Assembly (NCBI RefSeq): GCF_019649055.1 | Contig: NW_026570506.1 | Span: 1-64,000, forward strand | Origin: Paramacrobiotus metropolitanus | Lineage: Eukaryota; Tardigrada; Eutardigrada; Parachela; Macrobiotidae | Reading direction: 5' to 3' | DNA: 64,000 nt | Shown here: in pieces, positions 57,105 through 64,000 of the stretch | How the letters are laid out: each line of letters starts with the position of its first letter | Position numbering within the stretch: position 1 is the first letter of the stretch | The notes under the pieces: model-generated | Seen by the model: the letters and a program-made list of their open reading frames with translations, nothing else | Database searches by the model: none | Told to the model about the DNA's origin: nothing | Position numbers and translations under genes: made by a program

Positions 57105-58380
57105 GGAGAATGGATGTGTGACGGTACGCTGTCCGCATCCTGTTTGGACGGATATACAATATTCGGTGCCTGACTGTCGCCTATTGTTTGGACATGATCT
57201 ACCAATCATTTCCAACCCCGACCCACCAGTCCTGACTCACCCTCTCCTAATGTTTTTTGAATGTTCTTGGAGCATCGTTTCCAAACCGTTCTTAACAAAA
57301 GCGGAAAAGCGCTAATGTAGAAATACGGCAAATTCAAAGTAAAAATACGGGTATTTACGCGACAGTTTCAGTTTCTCTGCTTTGGTTTTCGAAACAAAGG
57401 GCGCGTGGGGTAAAAAATCGAAATATAAGATGTCTACCCTCGGTAAGATGCTTTTTGAGAGGCCTCAGGAGAAACGGTCCACTCAGTTTTGTAAGCAGTG
57501 TAACAGGCAAGCGCGAGGAGATCACGAGTGATGCTTTATTGACAAATAAAGGGAGCAATGCTGCGTAATAGCAGGAAAGCAAGAACAAAGCACTGATGGC
57601 TAAACCAGCAAGTGTATGCTAGAAAGGCTCTTGCGTTCGTCAAGGCGTGAAAGAAGCAACTGGCGGCAAGCACGTGCTGTGTGCCATCAGCTGTGGGATG
57701 ATGCGCAGACTGGACTCAATCCAACGCGAGCGTATGAACGCTGAGTCATACTGCGAGAGAGGGACGAGAGAGCAAGTGTGGCTCAGTGTATGCGCTGCGT
57801 ATATCCGCTTCAGCGGATATGAGTGCAGTGCAGCAGCACACGTACGTACAGCGAGAGAGGCGATATGGCAAGCATGAGTGCAAATACGTCCATGGTGGGC
57901 CGTATGCACCAGGCGCAGTCATGTGCCTCTGACATGCCTCTGGGCGGGAATCCGAGCTCCTGCGAAGGATGCTCCGACTCGGTACCGCACCAGTACCGCA
58001 CAACTCTCCAGTCGGACCCAATGTGGGGTCGCTGGTACGCGTCCTCTGGCAGTGGGAGTCCGGTGTCTGGTTGACCGTCCCTTCTTCACTTCCAGACCCA
58101 TGAGTGGAAACCACTCACGGCCGAAAAATCCGGAAGCCGCTCGGGCGTTTCGTTGGACCGGTGATGCTTCTGTTGGCTGGCTTCTTGCTTCTGTTGGCAA
58201 CGGAGAACAGTGTGAAAGAAAAGTGTAATGAAAGTTGTATACAGCGCGAAAGAAAGTATGAAGTAAAGTTTAATCACAATTCCAGTGAGCAAAAGGGGTT
58301 ACAAAAACAGATCTGTTAAAGAGATCGAACTAGAAAAATACAATTCCGTTTGTTAGGAGAAATACTAAAAAAAAATGCAA
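57105..58380. other. No gene seen; composition shifts to GC-rich after about 57600
   Basis: Small frames overlap on both strands from 57640 to 58320 without recognisable products. No terminal repeat of an element could be fixed. The GTCGG-rich tract begins just after. Confidence 0.35.
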
Positions 58381-58439
58381 AAATCTGTCCGGGGGTCCTA
58401 TTCCGACTAGGATGACGTCCACGGGGCAGTTGAGTCTCC

Positions 58440-61200
58440 ACGGGGTCTCCTGTCCGCTTTCATCCGGTAAGTTGGGTCCGGGGCATCGGTTCCCGGGTTA
58501 CCCGTCGTAACCGGTTAAATTCACCGAGGTCGGATAAGCACGGTTAAACACTTACTTCCGACTCGTATCCGTCCGTTTGGGATAGAGAGGCACTGTTGCG
58601 AGTGCAAATGCCGAGGCATCCTCTCTGAATGGGGAATAGAACCGAGGTCGGTTTGACCAAGGTCGGCCTACCGGTAAGTCGACCAGCGGCTGGGGAAATT
58701 CGGCCATGTTCCGAAATCTTAAAGTCCAGGTCGGAAAAGCTGTATGTGAGTCATGCGGCCTGTGTGGTCGTCATGTACAACAGTTCCGTTCAAAAGTGGT
58801 CGGTTACAACCGTTCAATCTGCTACAACGAGCCTGATTTGGGGCTATCCGAGTCGAACTGGCTCGAAGGTCCGGTCGGATTTTATGAGTTTCAGCGATGG
58901 AAGTGTCCAGTCGACTTCCATCCGATCTGTTCCGTTGTTATCCGACCTTTTGTCGAGGTCGGTTATCCTATCCGTCAGTGGTCGACTAGGGTTAACCTGC
59001 AATAACATGCCCATGTGGGGCTAAACAAGTTCCTTCAAGTCGAATTCGTCCACCGCAGATATCTGTCGTTCTTCTTCCGTCATGTTGACTAAGTTGCCGG
59101 CTTCCGACATGTGGTCAGTTATGGTCGACTTCGGAAGGTCGGATGAACTATGTTTCCATCCGTCCGAAGGTCGGATTTTTCCGTTAGGAGGTCGGTTCTC
59201 GACTTCCGAGTGCCTTTGCCGACTTATTGTCGTACCCTTCCGACTTCTATGCGGTCGGTTCTGACTTCGGCTTGAGGTCGGATATCCATATCCAAGTTCG
59301 GAGGTCGGCTATTTTCCGACTTCCCCAGGTCGGATAAACTTTGTGTCTATCCGCCGGGAATGTAAGTTCTTCCACTGAGAGGTCGATTTCGTACTTCTGG
59401 TTGGTTTTCCGGGCTGTTGTCGCTTACTTCCGACCTCCATCTGGTGGTTGTCCACTTCATTTTAGGAGTTCTGTGCGTTCGGCTACAGTTGGCCGGGTCC
59501 TTGGTGTCAGGACATCCTACGGTCAGTTCGGACTGGCAGAAGGATGTTCGGCAGCACAACTCCGTTCCTTCTGTGGTTTCTGATATGAACTCCAGGTCGG
59601 ATCCGAGCTACTGTTGAGGTCGGTCAATCCGAATGACTTGCTTCTAGGCCGTCGAGTCGTGCAAGGTAGAAGTTCCTTGGCGTCTGTTGGCCGATTGACT
59701 GGCGTTTCATCATGCACTGCGCTCGCTCACAACACTAAGGGTCTTTGTGGCCCCGGTTGCCGAGCCGAGCTCTTTGGTTTAAACTTCATGCACATGCAAG
59801 TCCCTTAGGTCGTCAGATCCGATTCTTCCATTTTGTTTTGTCGCGAACCTGTGACGCCTAGCCGCTTCTGTTGGGGGTAGACGACTCATGTCCACGGGGA
59901 AATTTTCTTTTGCCGGTGACGCTGTCCAATTGGCCGGTACTTGTTGCGGGCAAGTGGGCATCGCCATCGGGGATTCGTTAAAGGGGTGCAGGTCGAGTAT
60001 TCTAACTCAGTCTGCCTAGGATGTTCCATTGAAGGCATGGGGAAGCAGGTCGCGGCGGAGTCGTTGGTACACCAGTATCCAAATCACCGTCGCTGTTCCT
60101 CTTCAGGGAATGGCAGCACGTTCAGAGACGCGCGTAGTCGTGGTCACCGGTGAATCGGCTGGTTTACCCGATATCGGCCGGGGGAGACTGCGGTTGATCT
60201 CCAGGTACAGAGCCTGTAGGTCTGGATTCAAACGGAGAATCCGGTTGAATTATTACGTGACTACTGCCAGCTTCCATCCATTCTCCATAGTCGACTTCTG
60301 TCGGTCGGCTACCATACTCAGTCGATCTTTGTGGTCGTCTAAAGGTAGCGAATCGTGGTTTTAACGATCTGCATCGTTGCGGTTCGAACTGTTTGGGTCT
60401 CCAAAACCGATCTTTGTGGTCGGCTTGCACAACCGACCTTTGTGGTCGACTTGCGCAGCAGTATCCATTATGTCTCCAAGTTATGGGCAAAGTACGAAGT
60501 CGACCTTTGTGGTCGGCTCCCGTACCTAGTCAAATCCGAGTCTTCCTGCACTGTTGGCGGCTCGGCCGAGGGATTTCCGCTGTTTACAATGGTGAAGGCT
60601 GCTCGGCTACCCGGTTCCGAAGTTGGCCACGGGTGCTTGGCAAACATGGCGTGAAACGCGCGCAGTCACGTGTTTCGCACCATGTTAGCGTAATCCTCTC
60701 GGTCTCTTCTCCGGAGTCGGTTGGCCGGAGTAATCTCCATGTAACGCGGATTGGGGCTTCTGTTGGCTCCGATGGTCGCAGAACGTGGTTGACGATCTGC
60801 TTTGTTAGCAGATGTGGTTACGATCTGTTTTTGCCAAGCTGGGGAACTGGGGTCGGTTGCCCAGTTCATTCCAGGGGATTCCTTGGGGAACGTACCGGTA
60901 CGGTGAAAGAGCCGAAATACCCGGGTCTAACCACGCGTTTCCGGGTCCGACCAAAGAATCCGGCCGACTTGTGTAGTCGGTTTTTCTGGCAAAATCGTCG
61001 TTGACGTCCGCCGCGTACATGGTTAGTCATTTTCCAGAAAAACTAAAGAGAAGTGTCTATTCCGAAGTCGGTTCTCGACGGCGCTGTTTCTCAGCTAGAC
61101 TGTTTCTCAGTCGGAAGGTCGGTTCTCGACCATGCCGTTTCTCGGCGTTAAGTTCCCGTAGTTATTCCAAATGGGGAATCGAGTTCCAATGTGGGAACTC
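58440..61200. repeat. GTCGG-motif tract of about 2.7 kb
   Basis: AGGTCGG recurs every few tens of bases, often as GAGGTCGGTT with TCTCGACTTCC or as the small hairpin CGACCTTTGTGGTCG. Units are degenerate and unevenly spaced, so it is not a simple satellite. The motif also occurs at 63440-63700, between the two unknown exons, but much less inside the long open frame. On the minus strand the tract lies downstream of that frame and may be its 3' region. Function unknown. Confidence 0.75.
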
Positions 61201-61204
61201 GACC

Positions 61205-63389
61205 CTAGCTAAGTGGGACTTCGACGGGTTTATCGCCGCCGAAGTAATCTTCTTCTTCGTCATCGTCCGGGCCAGGTCGGTTATGTGGCCGTATGTTCGG
61301 GTCCCTCGGTTTACAGGTCGCCGGGCCGCTCCGTTGAGACATCTCGTCGGTCTCATCTGTTTCCTGGCCTGGGCGCTCCGCTCTGCCCTTTCTCGATTCC
61401 CTGGCCGCTTGTTTGCGGAGTCGCAGCGCGTACGGTTGTGCGCCAGGTGCTATGTCATCCGACATCCAAGGTTCGTAGGGCGATGAGTTGAATCCGCTGG
61501 GCAAAGTTTTCTTCCGTCGATACCAGCTAATAAATCTGGTCGCGTCGTCGCTGGGATCTATGTGATCCTCACGAAAGGCATACTTTGTCGCATACCGTTC
61601 GTGGGTGTACAGCAAGTCGCGCATCCAGACAGCCAGGATAACACTCCTCATCGGTGTGCCAAGTTGGGTCACGAGGGTTTCCACAGCCGCCGGTATCGCC
61701 TCGTTGTTATACAGTCCGTATAAGGTGTAATGGCAATAGTAATTGCCGAGTCGAGCTGCGAAGATAAATCGCAGGAATGCCGTGACTCCATCCTGGGCCG
61801 TGTCAACTTCTCCTTCCGGAAGATGCTGGGTTAAATCCAGTGCTGCCCGAGCCGCGGTAATTACAAAGGCTGGATGTGCGTCCGTGATGACGAACTGGGC
61901 AACACTCTCCAACTCGTCATGGGAGTATTCCCGAGCTCCTAGTTGGCTCGCACGTGTTCCGTCCGGGCTGTACAATGGTACATTCAGCAAGACCGGTTCG
62001 GTCATCGACGGCAACGCATTCGATCTGGTGTACGGGTGTTCAACATTCGGCGCTGTGTGCGCGTTCATGTTAAAGTCGGCCTGCCACTGGTGTTGTTCGA
62101 ACAGCGTCTGATATCCGGATCGGACAAGAAATTGACGAAGGTTTTCTACCATCCGCCAGATTTGTGGTCGGTACCGTTCCTCGTAATTCATGACGTTCAT
62201 AATGTGGTTCGTCCTTTCGGTGGGGTGTGGCATGACGACCTCGATTCCTTGTTGTCGAGCTCGGTCATAGCGAGGGTCTTCTCGGATCGGCACTTCCACT
62301 TGTGGCAGTTGTGCCATCTGGTCGGCTACGTCAACATCCATCTGCTCCTGTTGAGCCGCTGGTTCAGCTTGGACTTCGGCCGGTGGTTCTGCTTGTTGAG
62401 CTTCCGGCCGTTGTTCAGGTGGGATGACATTACGTTTCGACTTATTTGTTAAGTCGACCGTAAGTCCGATTCCTGTTTCTCCCGATCCAGTACGTTTTCC
62501 CGGTGGAGCTCGAGTTGGCTCCTTTCCCGCTTCACGGATAACGGCTCGTTGCGCTTCGATTCTGTCTCGAAGATCAACTGGGCCGATCCGGTGTCGAAGG
62601 TCATGTCCTGTAAGGTTCTTACTGGATCGGCGCTGCTGTTGTTGAGCCGTCGATTGGGTTCGATTTCCGGGCTGGGGGATCTGCTGAGGAACAGTTGGAC
62701 GAGCCTGTGTGACTACTGGCGTTGCCCTGTGTGGGATTGCCATCAACTGTTCCTGAGTTGCCGGTGTGAAGGTAACTGGCTGTTGAGTTCCGTCCGGCAT
62801 GTTCATCATCATAGTTAACGAAGCGCCCGTCATTGGTCGGTGTGGATCTCCGACGAAGACGTCGCGTATGGTAGGAATCAGTTCTCCGACCGTCGGGGGA
62901 CCCTGTGTGGGTGTCTGTACCCGAATCTTTATTTCCGGTTCGTAATCGGTCGGTGGGGGATGGACCTTCATCGAGGCAATTCGTTTGTCGACCTCTCTGA
63001 TCTTCTTCTGGTCCTCTAATTGACGGTTAGCCTCTTGCAGCTGGCGGTACTCCCACAGTCTATCTGTTAAGACTGGTGGAACTGTTCCCACCCAACCTGG
63101 GTCCCGACTTCGTTGTCGTTGAATGACCGCTAGGTTGTCCTGTTCATGGGCCTGTAGCTGATCCACCAAAATCTCGTTTCGGGCTATGTATCGGTACGCG
63201 CTCAGGTTTCCAGCGACAACATTAATGTAAAGTGCCGCTGCCTGAGCTCGCGTCTGCGCTCCAGTACCGGTAACTCGTTCGTTGGTAAAGGAAACGATGC
63301 ATCCCGCGCATGGCAGTCTGTTGTTGTCCCGTGTCGCGTTGTCCCTGCACTGTCGGCAGTCCTCCGTGTAAGCTTCCGTACGAGTCTGT
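61205..63389 (-). CDS. Unrecognised protein with Cys4 motif, Gln/Pro-rich middle and acidic tail
   Basis: The minus strand is open from an acceptor (TTTATTTTGACAG near 63390) to a stop at 61205, about 728 codons, with no ATG needed at its start. It begins with EDCRQCRD and LPCAGCIVSF (C-x2-C-x12-C-x2-C), then SAYRYIARNEILVDQLQAHE, a Gln/Pro-rich low-complexity middle, a compact region (YEERYRPQIWRMVENLRQFL, RLGNYYCHYTLYGLYNNE, YATKYAFREDHIDPSDDA) and an acidic tail (DDDEEEDYFGG). I recognise no family. It could be a host nuclear protein or the structural protein of a virus-like or retroelement-derived fossil. As far as visible it looks whole. Its composition differs from the other genes here. 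Confidence 0.6.
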
Positions 63390-63601
63390 CAAAATAAAAG
63401 TAAGCGAACCGTTTCTCGGTTGCATCCTATAAGTTACACCCTATGATTACTACGGTCGGGCCAGGTCGGTTCTCGAACTGGTCCAAGACGCCTTTGTGGT
63501 CGTCTAATGAGGTAAGTCGACTTCTGTTGGTCGATGACGCCTACGTGGTGTCAATGGGAGGAGGTCGGTTATGCCTCTCTCCCAACGCGTTCTGCGTTTC
63601 C
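63390..63601. other. Probable intron between the two unknown exons
   Basis: It holds a pyrimidine-rich acceptor at its left end (minus strand) and several GTCGG motifs. The exact donor was not identified. Confidence 0.4.
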
Positions 63602-64000
63602 TCATTCCCGTGTGGGCGCTCCTGGCGACCCGAGCCGACTTGCTTGGTGCAAGTCGGCCAATTCGGTCGATTGTGCCGAGGTCGGTCGTTCCTTCGGTAA
63701 ATGTCCATGTCGATGATTGGATGGATTTAAGGCGATAAACCGTTGACCGCCTTGGGTTTTATCGGTATTTGTGGCGAATTGTTGTTGGTAGAGTGCCTTC
63801 GATATGACGAATTCTAATTCATCGTCCAGGGAATACTTCTTCCGTCCGGCAATCGTGTCCGGTTTGGCCTTGTATTTGGGATCGACCAGCTGGGGTTCCG
63901 CTGATGTCCACTGGAACTCGAACCGCGCTATGAGTTGGTGGAGTATTTCTCCGCGGGTAAGTCCGTCGGGGTGCCAGGACATTTCCATGCACGCTTGGAT
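63602..64000 (-). CDS. Upstream exon of the unknown gene, cut by the window edge
   Basis: The minus-strand frame is open to the edge and reads MEMSWHPDGLTRGEILHQLI, ARFEFQWTSAEPQLVDPKYK and YSLDDELEFVISKALYQQQF before turning Ser/Pro-rich near its stop. It likely splices to the 63389 exon before that stop. No domain was recognised. Same caution about a virus-like origin as for the downstream exon. Confidence 0.5.
   Translation of the reverse strand: MQACMEMSWHPDGLTRGEILHQLIARFEFQWTSAEPQLVDPKYKAKPDTIAGRKKYSLDDELEFVISKALYQQQFATNTDKTQGGQRFIALNPSNHRHGHLPKERPTSAQSTELADLHQASRLGSPGAPTRE

Noticed and set aside
60393-61004. 203-codon plus-strand frame in the GTCGG tract
   Set aside because: Its codons come from the repeated motif (many LWSA and GRL words), so it is a by-product of the repeat.
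1-64000. tRNA, rRNA and snRNA genes
   Set aside because: I looked for T-loop GGTTCGAA-type words and paired arms and found none that fold into a tRNA. No rRNA-like blocks were seen. A dedicated scan could still find one.

Overview
This window looks like nuclear DNA of a small invertebrate animal. Coding exons are short and separated by GT-AG introns, repeats are dense and nested, and no bacterial operon, CRISPR array or ribosome-binding-site pattern is visible. The F-box-type gene family found here resembles predicted proteins I associate from memory with eutardigrades. That placement is an inference and was not searched.

Four host genes can be supported. An Argonaute gene (44912-52685, +) resolves into 13 exons that join in frame to 893 residues and keep the DEDH slicer residues. 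A secreted protein with two immunoglobulin-like domains lies at 8138-14038 (-), in three exons including a signal-peptide exon 4.7 kb upstream. An F-box gene lies at 22246-30314 (-), with a degraded copy in opposite orientation at 35394-38577 (+) and further fragments near 5, 16.5 and 55 kb. A small AT-hook protein gene is proposed at 40390-41273 (+). A long open frame of unknown nature (61205-63389, -), with a companion exon running off the right edge, sits in a tract of different composition full of a GTCGG motif.

Most of the rest is mobile DNA. (1) A short inverted-repeat element (called MITE-A here) with TTAA target duplications occurs about twelve times, three of them in Argonaute introns. 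(2) Foldback elements have arms made of short tandem motifs and a core of CCTAAGAAA-like repeats. (3) There are 3' ends of LINEs with a CCHC finger and a restriction-like endonuclease. (4) Two DNA elements have 9-bp target duplications, one carrying a Ulp1-like protease fragment. (5) Several long inverted or direct repeats are unclassified.

Layout: 0-7 kb repeats and an F-box gene fragment; 8-14 kb the Ig gene with TEs in its large intron; 14-21 kb foldbacks, an F-box fragment, a LINE and the Ulp1 element; 22-30 kb the F-box gene, its introns filled by a LINE, a foldback and a 2-kb TIR element; 31-39 kb repeats and the second F-box copy; 40-43 kb the AT-hook gene and a TTAA-element array; 44-53 kb Argonaute; 53-58 kb repeats and an F-box fragment; 58-64 kb the GTCGG tract and unknown gene. 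Host genes survive here as exons among insertions, so most gene length is intron made of transposons.
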